DNA of 64,000 nt, from NCBI GenBank assembly GCA_016192455.1, contig JACPUC010000009.1, positions 62,001 through 126,000 on the forward strand, read 5' to 3'. How positions within the stretch are numbered: position 1 is the first letter of the stretch; each line of letters begins with the position of its first letter. This DNA comes from Candidatus Tectimicrobiota bacterium. GTDB lineage: Bacteria > JACPUC01. The notes under the pieces are model-generated. The model searched no databases, had not been told where the DNA came from, and saw only the letters and a list, made by a program, of their open reading frames with translations. Positions 39,431 to 48,374 of the stretch are shown here, piece by piece. The position numbers were made by a program, and so were the translations under genes.

Positions 39431-40543
39431 TCAACCTGCCTCCGGCAGGCGGCTCAGAAGCCACTCCTCAAAGGTCGGCTGGCCCGGCTCGAAGCGCATC
39501 TCCATGCGCAGGACCAGGATCGGCGCGCCGGGCGACCGCAGCCCCTCGATCTTCACCGCGTCCTTCTCGGTGGTGAGGAGGAACTCCCCCCGCCGCTGCC
39601 GCAGGTGGCGCGTCAGCAAAGCGAGGTCGGCGGCGCCATAGGCGTGATGGTCGGGGTAGGCCCGCAAGCCGAGACAGCTTCCCGGCAAGCGCGCCAGGCT
39701 GGCGCGGAACCGCGCGGGACGAGCCAGGCCGCAAAAGGCGACGTAGGACGCGCCCGTGAGGTGGGCGAGGGGATGTCGTGCGCCGCTCGCCAGCTCGAGG
39801 AGATCACGCGCCTCGTAGCGCGCCACGAAGAGCGGCAGGTCCGGGCGCTCGGCCCCCAGAAGGCGACGCGCCGCCTCGCTCGATTCATCGGCAAGGGCGG
39901 TGATGAGCACGCCGTCAGCCCGCCGCAGGGCGGCGAGCGGCTCGCGCAGGGGACCGCGCGGCAGCAGGCAGCCGTTGCCGAGGGGGGCGTCGGCGCTGAC
40001 GAGGAGGAGGTTGACGTCCCGATGGAGCTGCTGGTGCTGGTAGCCATCGTCAAGCACCAACACGTCCGGCTGGTAGCGGCGGAGCGCGTACCTGCCGACG
40101 ACCGCGCGCCGCGCCCCAACCAGGACGGGCACGCCGGCGAGCTGCCGCGCCAGCATGAAGGCCTCATCCCCCGCCAGTTCGGGGGTTGAGAGGAGGGCGG
40201 CGCCATTCGACACCTCGTGCACCGCCTGGCGCGCCCGGCCGCGATAACCGCGGCTGATGACGACGACGCGGCGGCCGCGCGCCTGCAGCAGGGCGGCGAT
40301 GGCGCCCGTCATGGGCGTCTTGCCGGTTCCCCCCACGGTGAGGTTGCCGACGCTGACGACCCGGCAGGGAAGCCGCGCCACCGGACGCAGCCCGCTGCGG
40401 AAGCCCGCCTGCCGCAGCCGCCAGCCGAGGCGGTACAGCCCCGCGGCGCAGCGCAGCGCCTTGGCAACCACCCAGCGCCGGCCGCGGAAGGCTCCATCGC
40501 CGGCGCTTGCCCAGTAGTCTTCCAACCAGTTCGATCCTACCAC
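39431..40543 (-). CDS. lpxK: Tetraacyldisaccharide 4'-kinase
   Basis: 370 residues from GTG 40543; a TTG six codons on (40525) is the alternative. P-loop VGNLTVGGTGKTP, VVVISRGYRGRARQ, GDEAFMLARQL and the LVLDDGYQHQQLHRDVNLLLV motif of LpxK. It phosphorylates the 4' position of the lipid A disaccharide at the inner membrane; the expected N-terminal hydrophobic helix is weak here. Last gene of the minus-strand envelope cluster. Confidence 0.95.
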   Translation of the reverse strand: MVGSNWLEDYWASAGDGAFRGRRWVVAKALRCAAGLYRLGWRLRQAGFRSGLRPVARLPCRVVSVGNLTVGGTGKTPMTGAIAALLQARGRRVVVISRGYRGRARQAVHEVSNGAALLSTPELAGDEAFMLARQLAGVPVLVGARRAVVGRYALRRYQPDVLVLDDGYQHQQLHRDVNLLLVSADAPLGNGCLLPRGPLREPLAALRRADGVLITALADESSEAARRLLGAERPDLPLFVARYEARDLLELASGARHPLAHLTGASYVAFCGLARPARFRASLARLPGSCLGLRAYPDHHAYGAADLALLTRHLRQRRGEFLLTTEKDAVKIEGLRSPGAPILVLRMEMRFEPGQPTFEEWLLSRLPEAG

Positions 40544-40601
40544 GGCGTTGCGTCACCCGAGCAGACTGGAACAGCTCCGCCGGCGGGGAGTGGCGGCGGC
40601 G

Positions 40602-41894
40602 TCAGGCGCTGGCCGCGCGCCCTCCCGGCCCCTCGAGGAGGGCGGCGATGATCTCGAGGTGGCGCTCCACCGCGCCCTGATTCTCCGCGATGATCTGCCG
40701 CGCGCGGGAACCCATGGCGCTGCGCCGCGGCGGATCGTCCAGGAGGAGGGTCCAGGCGGCCGCTAGTTCCGCCGCGTCAGCCACGCGCCAAGCGGCCTCG
40801 CCGCGCCGCAAGCGCTCGCAGATGGCGGCGAAGTTGAAGGTGTGCGGCCCGCACAGGATGCCCACCCCGCAGGCCGCCGCCTCGAGGGGGTTCTGCCCGC
40901 CGTGCGGCACGAGGCTGCCGCCGATGTACGCGAGATCGGCCATAGCGTAGAGCTCCTTCAGCTCCCCCATCGTCTCGAGGAGGAGCACCGGCGCCTCGCC
41001 GAGCTCGCCGCGCCGGCGCACGGCGAACCCTCGCGCGCGCGCCAGCTCCGCCACCTCGGCGGCGCGCTCCACATGGCGCGGCGCCAGGAGGAGGCACGCC
41101 GCGGGGTGGGCCCGGCGGACGCGGGCGAAGGCCTCGAGGAGCTGCTCCTCCTCGCCCGGGTGCGTGCTTCCCGCAAGGAGGAGCGGCGTCGCCTCCGCCA
41201 GGCCCCAGGCGGCCCGCAGCGCCTGCCGGCGCGCCGGCGCGGCGTCGGCGGAGGCCTCGAACTTCATGTTCCCCGCCATGCGGCAGCGCTCCGCCGGCGC
41301 GCCCAGGGCGACGATGCGCGCCAGGTCCTCGGGGCTCTGCATGGCGCAGGCGCTGAGGCGCCGCACCATGCGGCGCACGAACCAGCCGCAGCGCCGGTAG
41401 CGTGCGAAGGAGCGGGGCGACAGCCGGCCGTTCGCCAGCATCACCGGAACCCCCTCGGCGCGGCAGACGCGCAGGAAGTTCGGCCACAGCTCGGTTTCGG
41501 TCAGGACCACGAGCTGCGGCCGCAGGGCGGCGAGGTGCCGGCGGATACAGCGCACGAAATCGAAAGGGAAGTAGATGAGCGCATCGAGGTCCGTGGCTTC
41601 CCGCGCCGCCACCTGCTGCCCCGCCTCGGTCACCGTCGAGAGCACGAGGCGCGCCTCGGCGTAGCGCGCCCGCGCGGCGCGCAGCAGCGGCAGCACGGCG
41701 CGCACCTCCCCCACCGACACGGCATGGAACCAGATGCAGCGAGCCCGGCGCCGCGGCGGCGCGCCCGGCAGGCCAAAACCAGGGCGCTGCCGCCAGCCGG
41801 CGCGGTAGCGGCTCGTCGTGGCGCTGCGCACCGCGAAGTAGGGGAGGGCGACCGCCGCGCAGCCCCACAGCACCGCCGAGTAGAGTCGATCCAT
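40602..41894 (-). CDS. waaA: 3-deoxy-D-manno-octulosonic acid (Kdo) transferase
   Basis: 430 residues from MPMDRLYSAVLWG at 41894 or two codons later; GAGCGG precedes. GT30 glycosyltransferase: N-terminal membrane helix, the catalytic Glu in IWFHAVSVGEVRA, PYFPFDF-like IYFPFDFVRCIRRHLAALRP, LTETELWPNFLR, NGRLSPRSFARYRR, LLAGSTHPGEEEQLLEAF and VPHGGQNPLEAAACG. It adds Kdo to lipid IVA. It starts ten bases after the stop of the DUF374 gene and is followed by lpxK. Confidence 0.95.
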   Translation of the reverse strand: MDRLYSAVLWGCAAVALPYFAVRSATTSRYRAGWRQRPGFGLPGAPPRRRARCIWFHAVSVGEVRAVLPLLRAARARYAEARLVLSTVTEAGQQVAAREATDLDALIYFPFDFVRCIRRHLAALRPQLVVLTETELWPNFLRVCRAEGVPVMLANGRLSPRSFARYRRCGWFVRRMVRRLSACAMQSPEDLARIVALGAPAERCRMAGNMKFEASADAAPARRQALRAAWGLAEATPLLLAGSTHPGEEEQLLEAFARVRRAHPAACLLLAPRHVERAAEVAELARARGFAVRRRGELGEAPVLLLETMGELKELYAMADLAYIGGSLVPHGGQNPLEAAACGVGILCGPHTFNFAAICERLRRGEAAWRVADAAELAAAWTLLLDDPPRRSAMGSRARQIIAENQGAVERHLEIIAALLEGPGGRAASA

Positions 41895-41904
41895 AGGCAT
41901 CCGC

Positions 41905-42585
41905 TCAGCGAGGGAACCAGCTCTCGGCCTGCCGGGTGATGGCATTGAGCGCCTGCTCAACGTCGCGGCATGCCTTTTCGAGGTCCGCGGCGTCGAGGTC
42001 GGGCGGAACGCTGATAGGATCGCCGTACACCACGACGATCCTGCTGAACGGCAGGGGCAAGAGGAAGCGGTCCCAGCTCGGCAGGCGCAGGGCCCGCGAC
42101 GCCGCGTAGGTCATCGGCAGGAGCGGCTTGGCGGCGCGGGCGGCAAGGTAGATGCACCCCGGCTGCACCCGGCAGGCAGGGCCGCGCGGACCGTCCGGCG
42201 ACACCGAGACGGGCCGTCCGCGCGCCAGGATTTCCAGGCTGGCCCGCAGCGCCGAGGCCGCGCCGTGCGACGTCGAGCCCCGCACCGTGACGATGCCCAA
42301 GTGCCGCAAGGTGCGGCTGATCAGTTCGCCGTCGCGGCTGCGGCTGACGATGACCGTCTGGCCCCGCCAGCGATAGAGGTAGGCGAGGTAGAGGATGCGG
42401 CTGTGCCAGAAGATCTGCACCATGCCCCGCTCACGGCGCGGGCGCCGGTCGGCGCGACCGTGGTTCACAAGGGTGAGCCGCAGGGTCTTGCAGAGCAGCC
42501 AGATCGTCAAGGCGCCAAGCCCGGTAAGGAGGCGGGAACTCAGGAGCCGATCCTGGAAGCCGCGCCTCTTGAACCTCGCCCTCAT
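41905..42585 (-). CDS. DUF374 lysophospholipid acyltransferase-family protein
   Basis: 226 residues; GGGGAGGAG precedes the ATG. One N-terminal hydrophobic helix (LLTGLGALTIWLLCKTLRLTL), then IFWHSRILYLAYLYR in place of the usual HX4D region, DGELISRTLRHLGI, RGSTSHGAASALRASLEILARGR and SVSPDGPRGPACRVQPG. DUF374 proteins are acyltransferase-like and occur next to waaA in lipid A clusters, which points to secondary acylation of lipid A or a related envelope lipid. Exact acceptor unproven. Confidence 0.88.
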   Translation of the reverse strand: MRARFKRRGFQDRLLSSRLLTGLGALTIWLLCKTLRLTLVNHGRADRRPRRERGMVQIFWHSRILYLAYLYRWRGQTVIVSRSRDGELISRTLRHLGIVTVRGSTSHGAASALRASLEILARGRPVSVSPDGPRGPACRVQPGCIYLAARAAKPLLPMTYAASRALRLPSWDRFLLPLPFSRIVVVYGDPISVPPDLDAADLEKACRDVEQALNAITRQAESWFPR

Positions 42586-42606
42586 GGCTCCTCCCCGGCG
42601 ACGCGC

Positions 42607-43827
42607 TCAGCGGGCGGCGGTGGGCCGAGTGGCGGCGCCTTCCAGGAAGGCCAGGAATGCCTGCGCGGCGCGCCCCGCGGCCCCGGGCCCGCCCAGCCTC
42701 GCGGCCATGGCGGCGAGCCGGCGCCGCTGCTCCAGCGCCGCCGGGCTCCCCGGCAGCAAGGCGCCGACGGCTGCGGCGAGTCGCGGCGCCGTGCAGGCGT
42801 GCTGGACCAATTCGGGAACGATCCCTTCCCCCGCAATAAGATTGACGAGGCCGATCCACCTCACCCGCACGAGGCGGCGCGCCAGCCAGTAGGTGCTGGG
42901 ACGCACCCTGTAGGCAATGACCATCGGCGTCCCCAGGATGCCGGCCTCCAGGGTGGCGGTTCCCGACGCCACGAGGAGGACATCGCAGGCGCGGAAGACT
43001 TCCGGCGTGCGGCCAAGCTCGAGCTGCACCGGCAGGCGATGCCGACTGATCAACCTCTGCGCCAGCGGGCGCAGCTCTCCGCCCGCCAGCGGCAGCAGGA
43101 AGCGCAGCTCGGGATGGCGGGCCGCGAGGAGGGCGGCGGCCTCGAGGAAGCGAGGCAGCAGGGTCGTCACCTCCTGGGCTCTGCTGCCGGGGGCCAGCCC
43201 GATTACCGTCGCGGCCGCCGGCACCCCGAGTTGCCGCCGCGCCACTTCGCGGGGCGGGGTGTGGCGCAAGGCATCAAGGGTCGGATGGCCAACGAACGTG
43301 GCGTGCATGCCGGCGGCCTCGAAGGACGGCGGCTCGAAGGGGAGGATGACGAGCACCTCATCCACGCAGCGGGTCATGCGCCGTAGTCGCTGCGGACGCC
43401 AGGCCCAGACCTGCGGCGCGATGTAGTAGACCACCGGCACGCCACAGCCGCGCAAGCGCTCGGCGAGCCGGAGATTGAAGCCGGGGTAGTCGATGAGGAC
43501 GGCCGCCTCGACGGAGCCCCGGCGCGCGGCGCGCAGCACGGCGCGGAACGTGCGCCAGAGGAGCGGCAGCTTGCCAAGCCCCTCGCGCAGGCCGATGACG
43601 GCGAGGGCGGTAGCGTCCCAGCGCGTCTCGACCCCTGCGGCGCGCATGTTGGGACCGCCGACCCCGAAGAACCGCACCTGCGGCGCGCGCGCCAGCACGG
43701 CGCGGACGAAGTCGGCGCCATGCTGATCGCCGGAGCGCTCGCCGGCCACGATGAGAATGCGCGGCGCGACGCGTCCCCCCTCGCGCCGCCTGCCGGTGCG
43801 GTCCGCCGCGGCGCCGCGCGGGGCCAT
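42607..43827 (-). CDS. lpxB: Lipid-A-disaccharide synthase
   Basis: 406 residues; the ATG at 43827 lies one base beyond the lpxI stop (TAG-C-ATG), implying translational coupling. GT19 features: ILIVAGERSGDQHGADFVRA, FFGVGGPNMRAAG, LIDYPGFNLRLAERLR, YYIAPQVWAWRPQRLRRM, LPFEPPSFEAAG, FVGHPTLDAL, LAPGSRAQEV, and VASGTATLEAGILGTPMVIAYR. It joins UDP-diacylglucosamine and lipid X. Starts further upstream lie inside lpxI. Confidence 0.96.
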   Translation of the reverse strand: MAPRGAAADRTGRRREGGRVAPRILIVAGERSGDQHGADFVRAVLARAPQVRFFGVGGPNMRAAGVETRWDATALAVIGLREGLGKLPLLWRTFRAVLRAARRGSVEAAVLIDYPGFNLRLAERLRGCGVPVVYYIAPQVWAWRPQRLRRMTRCVDEVLVILPFEPPSFEAAGMHATFVGHPTLDALRHTPPREVARRQLGVPAAATVIGLAPGSRAQEVTTLLPRFLEAAALLAARHPELRFLLPLAGGELRPLAQRLISRHRLPVQLELGRTPEVFRACDVLLVASGTATLEAGILGTPMVIAYRVRPSTYWLARRLVRVRWIGLVNLIAGEGIVPELVQHACTAPRLAAAVGALLPGSPAALEQRRRLAAMAARLGGPGAAGRAAQAFLAFLEGAATRPTAAR

Positions 43828-43828
43828 G

Positions 43829-44686
43829 CTAGGCAACCCCCACGACGCTGATGCCGGCACGATCGGCTGCTCCCAGCATCTCCCGGCGCTGCAGGAGGAG
43901 CGTGCGCTGCGCCTCCACGGCGAGGACGCGGCCGCCCGCCTCCTTGAGGTTCTCGACGGTCTGCAGGCCGACGGCCGGGACATCGAAGCGATAGTCCTGG
44001 GCGCTGCGGCTCACCTTGACGACGACGCCTCCCCGGCGGGCCAGGGCGCAGCCGCGCCGCACCGCCTCGTCGGTGCCCTCCACCGCCTCCAGAGAAAGGA
44101 TCGTGGTATTCTTCACGACGACGGTCTGCCCCACCTCGAGGTCCGCCAGTCGCCGGGCGATGGCGAGGCCGGCTTCGATATCCTGCCACTCGCGCGGCGT
44201 GGGCCGACGCCGGCCGAGGCAGCCGGCCGGCGCCAGATACGGCCCCAGGAAGGGGAGCTGGGAGAGGACCTCGAACCCCTCCTGCTGCAGCTCGTCGATG
44301 ATGAGCCGCAACAGCGCGCCGTCGTCATGCTGCCGGGCTCGCCGCAACAGCCGCAGGGCGCGGCGATCAAAACGGGGATTCTCGAAGAGGAGGCGTTTGC
44401 GCACCTTGCCGGCCAGGACGAGCTGGCGCACCTGGCTGTGCTGGAGGCTGGCGATGATCTTCTGCGCCTGGCCGACGCCGCAGGTAACGAGGCTGTCGCT
44501 GAGGGGGTCGAGGAGGCGCGCGGCGGTTTTCGAGAGGCTCACCGTCACCACGCGGCGGCCCTGCCTCCTGGCCTCGCCGGCGATGAGGCCGGGCGCCTCG
44601 CCGTCGCCGGCGATCAAGCCGAGCGCCTCGGGAGCGGCGGCGGCAGCCGACGGCGTGGCGGTGGAGGAAGGGGCGGATGATGGCAT
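43829..44686 (-). CDS. lpxI: UDP-2,3-diacylglucosamine pyrophosphatase LpxI
   Basis: 285 residues from the ATG at 44686 (weak ribosome-binding site) or 312 from a GTG at 44767; I prefer the former because the first residues are then followed directly by LGLIAGDGEAPGLIAGEARRQG. DUF1009 features: GKVRKRLLFENPRFD, DDGALLRLIIDELQQEGFEVL, QLPFLGPYLAPAGCLGRRRPTP, and VVVKNTTILSLEAVEGTDEAVRRG. It hydrolyses UDP-diacylglucosamine to lipid X and UMP, replacing LpxH. lpxB follows after one base. Confidence 0.95.
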   Translation of the reverse strand: MPSSAPSSTATPSAAAAAPEALGLIAGDGEAPGLIAGEARRQGRRVVTVSLSKTAARLLDPLSDSLVTCGVGQAQKIIASLQHSQVRQLVLAGKVRKRLLFENPRFDRRALRLLRRARQHDDGALLRLIIDELQQEGFEVLSQLPFLGPYLAPAGCLGRRRPTPREWQDIEAGLAIARRLADLEVGQTVVVKNTTILSLEAVEGTDEAVRRGCALARRGGVVVKVSRSAQDYRFDVPAVGLQTVENLKEAGGRVLAVEAQRTLLLQRREMLGAADRAGISVVGVA

Positions 44687-44791
44687 GGCGAGTGTGAGAG
44701 GGGATCGGGCAGCCCAGACGGCGCGGCGCCTCGGGAGCGCACGACGGGGGAAAGACGCCCCCACCACTGAGGCTGGCGTCGTCGCCCTCCC

Positions 44792-45769
44792 TTACCGGGC
44801 GCTGGCTGGAATCCTTTGCTCCTTGCAAATCTCCATGACCTGCAGCGCCACTTCGAGGGAGGCGAGGTCGTCCTCCATCGACACGGCATCCGCGCCGCCG
44901 TTCCGTGCCGCAAGGAGGAGGTACTGAATCTCCAGCTTCAGGGGGTTGTCCTTGTGGACGAAGACACGCTCGATGAGTGATTCCTGCCGGTACGTGAGCT
45001 CCTGCCGCGTCAGGATGTGCTGCGACGTTGCCTGGCGGTGAATGGTGATGTCCTGGTCGGTGTAGTTGAGGAAGACATAGGCGTCGCGCTCGGTGACGGC
45101 GAGGGTGCGGATCTTGTTCTGGGTGGCGCGGCTGGCCGTGACGTTGGCAACGCAGCCGTTGGCGAAGTGAAGCTGGGCGCTGGCGATATCGAGCTGCGAG
45201 GAGAAGACCGAGCTGCCGAAGGCGTTAATGGACAGGAGAGGAGCATCAACGAGCTGCAGGATGATATCGAGGTCATGGATCATGACATCGAGGATGACCC
45301 CATCATCCTGCACGCGGGAGACGAACGGTCCCAGGCGGCGCGACTCGATGAGCAGGGGTTCATGGACGATCTTCTTCAGCTCCTGCACGGCGCCGTTGAA
45401 GCGCTCCACGTGGCCGACGTGCATGACGACGCCGCGCTCCGCGGCGAGCTGGTAGAGCTCGCGCGCCTCCTCGAGCCTGGGGGTGATCGGCTTCTCCACC
45501 AGCACGTGCACCCCATGCTGGAGGAAGGTTCGGGCCACGCTGTAGTGATGCTGGGTGGGAACCGCGACGCTCACCACATCCACCCGGTCGAGGAGGTCGT
45601 GGTAGTCGGCGTACGCCTTCGTCCCATACTTCGCAGCCACCTCGGCGGCCCGCGGCAGATTCGTGTCGGCAATCCCCACCAGGTCGACATCAAGGAGCTG
45701 GCTGTACACGCCGACGTGGTACTCTCCCATGTAGCCCACGCCAACGACTCCCGCGCGCAGTCGATCCAT
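44792..45769 (-). CDS. Gfo/Idh/MocA-family oxidoreductase in the lipid A operon
   Basis: 325 residues; GGAGACGGAG precedes the ATG. N-terminal Rossmann fold (AGVVGVGYMGEYHVGVYSQL), the EKPI motif in HVLVEKPITPRLEEA, then VGHVERFNGAV and LDVMIHDLDIILQLV. Family members are NAD(P)-dependent sugar dehydrogenases. Position between lpxA and lpxI suggests a UDP-GlcNAc-related substrate, like GnnA of bacteria that make 2,3-diamino sugars for lipid A. The partner aminotransferase GnnB is not in the window, so that role stays hypothetical. Confidence 0.88.
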   Translation of the reverse strand: MDRLRAGVVGVGYMGEYHVGVYSQLLDVDLVGIADTNLPRAAEVAAKYGTKAYADYHDLLDRVDVVSVAVPTQHHYSVARTFLQHGVHVLVEKPITPRLEEARELYQLAAERGVVMHVGHVERFNGAVQELKKIVHEPLLIESRRLGPFVSRVQDDGVILDVMIHDLDIILQLVDAPLLSINAFGSSVFSSQLDIASAQLHFANGCVANVTASRATQNKIRTLAVTERDAYVFLNYTDQDITIHRQATSQHILTRQELTYRQESLIERVFVHKDNPLKLEIQYLLLAARNGGADAVSMEDDLASLEVALQVMEICKEQRIPASAR

Positions 45770-45864
45770 GCACTCCGTCTCCCCGCACTCCCAGGGGTGG
45801 TTCCGCGCTGCTCTCCCCGCTGCTCGGCAAAGCGCCGCCGCTGCCGAGGGGGGACGAGGCGCGC

Positions 45865-46635
45865 CTAGCGGCAGATGCCTCGCTCTGAAGCTGCGATGAA
45901 GTCAACGAGGTGGCAGACCTCGGCAGTGGGTTCACAGGAGGCCCGCACTGCGGCAAGCGCATCGCGGACGTTCTGCTTGGACCGGAAGAGGAGGCGAAAC
46001 GCTTGCTTCAGCACGCGGCGCCGGTCCTCTCCGAGACCCCGCCGGAGCAGCCCAACCGTGTTCAGCCCCCGCACCACCGCCGGACGCCCCTCGACGATGA
46101 CGAAGGGCGGCACATCCTTGGTCACCCCTGATTGCCCGCTGACGAGCGCCAGGCGGCCGATGCGCACGAACTGGTGCACCCCGACGAAGCCGGAGATGAT
46201 TACTTCGGGCTCCACGACGACATGTCCCGACAGCCCGGCAAAGCTGGTGATCGTCACCTCGTCCCCAAGCTGGCAGTTGTGTCCCACATGACAGCTTGCC
46301 ATGAGGTAGGCGCCGGCGCCGATGCGGGTAGGCTCCGCCGCCGAGGTGGAGCGGTGCACCGTGACGTACTCGCGGATGACGCTTCCGCTGCCGATGACGA
46401 GTTGGGTCGGTTCCCCTTGGTACTTGCGATCCTGAGGCGGCCCCCCCAGCGCCGCGGCAGGACCTATTGTACATCCCGGCTCGATGACTGTCCAGCCGTC
46501 GATGACGCTGTGGGCGAGGATCTGGCAGGCCGCGCCGAGACGCACATGGGGGCCGATGACGGCGTACGGCCCAACTTCGACCGTCGCCTCCAGCTCGGCG
46601 CCGGGCGCCACGATGGCTGTCGGATGAATGCCCAT
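45865..46635 (-). CDS. lpxA: UDP-N-acetylglucosamine acyltransferase
   Basis: 256 residues. The ATG at 46635 overlaps the fabZ stop by one base (TGATG), a classic coupling arrangement. Left-handed beta-helix of hexapeptide repeats from IHPTAIVAPGAELEATVEVGPYAVIG; catalytic His119 in ASCHVGHNCQLGD; then a C-terminal helical domain (RRGLGEDRRRVLKQAFRLLF). It attaches the first 3-hydroxyacyl chain to UDP-GlcNAc. Acyl-length specificity cannot be read with confidence. Confidence 0.96.
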   Translation of the reverse strand: MGIHPTAIVAPGAELEATVEVGPYAVIGPHVRLGAACQILAHSVIDGWTVIEPGCTIGPAAALGGPPQDRKYQGEPTQLVIGSGSVIREYVTVHRSTSAAEPTRIGAGAYLMASCHVGHNCQLGDEVTITSFAGLSGHVVVEPEVIISGFVGVHQFVRIGRLALVSGQSGVTKDVPPFVIVEGRPAVVRGLNTVGLLRRGLGEDRRRVLKQAFRLLFRSKQNVRDALAAVRASCEPTAEVCHLVDFIAASERGICR

Positions 46636-47111
46636 CAGGAGCGCTCTGCTCTGAAGGAGGGAAGCGTGTCCTTCGTGACCATGGCGCTGAGGCCGGCCTC
46701 GGCGCAGAGCTGGCCGCCCACGCGCGCCTCGCCGTCGAACCACCAGAAATCGCGCCGCTGCTTGCGCATGGTGACGATGAGCTCGAGCCGGTCGCCGGGC
46801 AGCACGGGGGCGCGGAAGCGGGCGTGGTCGATGCCGGTGAAGTAGCAGAGCTTGCCCCGTTTCTCCTCCTCGCCATAGAGAGCCAGGATGCCGCCAGTCT
46901 GCGCCATGGCCTCGACGATGAGCACGCCGGGCATGACGGGATGACCGGGGAAATGCCCCTGGAAGTACGGCTCATTGAGACTGACGTTCTTCACCCCGAC
47001 GATGCGCGAGCCGGGCTCGAGCTCGATGACCTGGTCGACGAACAGAAAGGGGTAGCGGTGTGGCAGGAAGGTGTGGATGGCGCTGGCATCCAGGACCGCG
47101 GCTGGTTTCAC
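46635..47111 (-). CDS. fabZ: 3-hydroxyacyl-[ACP] dehydratase FabZ
   Basis: 158 residues. Hot-dog fold enzyme with catalytic His53 in [14 protein letters not shown] and Glu67 in [11 protein letters not shown]; also [10 protein letters not shown] and [13 protein letters not shown]. It dehydrates 3-hydroxyacyl-ACP in fatty acid synthesis and competes with LpxA/LpxD for the same pool, which explains its conserved place between them. Its ATG overlaps the lpxD stop by four bases and its stop overlaps the lpxA start. Confidence 0.97.
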   Translation of the reverse strand: MKPAAVLDASAIHTFLPHRYPFLFVDQVIELEPGSRIVGVKNVSLNEPYFQGHFPGHPVMPGVLIVEAMAQTGGILALYGEEEKRGKLCYFTGIDHARFRAPVLPGDRLELIVTMRKQRRDFWWFDGEARVGGQLCAEAGLSAMVTKDTLPSFRAERS

Positions 47112-48220
47112 GAGCTCCTCCCGGGCGCTCCCCGCTGCTGCTCGAGGTCTCGGAGGCGGTGTTCAAGGCTTTGGATGCGTCGGCGCAGCTCGGGCAGCCT
47201 GGGGATGATCTGGACTGCCTGCAGCCACTCCTTGTGGGGGAACGCCGGCACGCCGGCCACGCGCGCCCCCGGGGGCACGTCACGCACGATCCCCGCTCCG
47301 CCCGCGGCCATTGCCCCATCGCCGATGGTGACGTGATCGCGCACCCCCACCTGTCCCGCCAGCACAACGTGGTGGCCGAGCCGGCAGCTTCCGGAAATGC
47401 CGACTTGGGCCACGAGCAGGGAGTGTGGACCAACCGTCACGTTATGCCCGATATGGACGTGGTTGTCGATCTTCGTGCCGCGGCCGATGCGCGTCGCCCC
47501 CTGGGTGGCCCGGTCGATGCAGACATTGGCGCCGATCTCCACGTCGTCTTCGATGATCACGGTCCCCAGTTGGGGGATCTTGACGTGCCTCCCCTCCTCA
47601 TCCAGGACGTAGCCGAAGCCGTCGCTGCCGATGACGCTGCCGGCATGGATGGCGCAGTTCTGCCCGATCCGCACGCCATCGTAGAGGGTGACGTTGGCGT
47701 GCACGATGGTGCCGCCGCCGAGCTCCACGCCGGCGCCGACGTAGACGCCGGGGGCAACCAGACAGCGCGGTCCGATCCGGGCCTGGGGACCGACAAAGGC
47801 CAGGGGCATGACGGTGGCGCCGGCATCCACCTGGGCCTGCGCGTCCACCCAAGCGGCCGGCCACACCTCTGGCTCTTCGCGGCGCTCCCCGCCAGCCGCC
47901 GCCGATCCAGGAGGAGCAGCGAGCGCCCCCGAGCCCGGTTGCGGAAGAGGAGCCGGGTAGAGCCACGCCAGCAAGCGCGCATAAGCGAGGAGAGGGTTCG
48001 ACACCGCCACGGCGGGCTTCCTCACCGCCAGGCCGGGAGGCACCAGGAGCGCCGCCGCGGGGCTCTTCTCGGCCTCTTCCAAATAGCGTTTGGCGGTGAC
48101 GTAGGTGAGCTGGCCCGGCTCGACGAGGTCGAGCCGCGCCACGCCGGTGATGCAGACGTCGCCTCCGGAGAGGACTTCACCACCGAGTCGCTCGGCAATG
48201 TCGCGCAAACGATGCTGCAT
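47108..48220 (-). CDS. lpxD: UDP-3-O-(3-hydroxyacyl)glucosamine N-acyltransferase
   Basis: 370 residues from [16 protein letters not shown] (ATG 48220, no obvious ribosome-binding site). N-terminal uridine-binding domain ([24 protein letters not shown]), then hexapeptide repeats with [37 protein letters not shown] (catalytic His region) and a C-terminal helix. About 25 Gly/Ala/Pro-rich residues ([21 protein letters not shown]) are inserted between the two domains and look like a flexible linker. It adds the second primary acyl chain of lipid A. Confidence 0.95.
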   Translation of the reverse strand: MQHRLRDIAERLGGEVLSGGDVCITGVARLDLVEPGQLTYVTAKRYLEEAEKSPAAALLVPPGLAVRKPAVAVSNPLLAYARLLAWLYPAPLPQPGSGALAAPPGSAAAGGERREEPEVWPAAWVDAQAQVDAGATVMPLAFVGPQARIGPRCLVAPGVYVGAGVELGGGTIVHANVTLYDGVRIGQNCAIHAGSVIGSDGFGYVLDEEGRHVKIPQLGTVIIEDDVEIGANVCIDRATQGATRIGRGTKIDNHVHIGHNVTVGPHSLLVAQVGISGSCRLGHHVVLAGQVGVRDHVTIGDGAMAAGGAGIVRDVPPGARVAGVPAFPHKEWLQAVQIIPRLPELRRRIQSLEHRLRDLEQQRGAPGRSS

Positions 48221-48374
48221 GACGGGGATGGCGCCCACGGCAGGGCGCGATGTCACTCCATGACGATGAGGCTGAGAGGAGAGAGGCGCGCCGACAGGTT
48301 GGGCTGGGCGCGGCACGCCGTCGCGCAGGGTCGCATCTCCTCCCTTCCGTGCACCGCGGCGTCATGGGCAGGCG

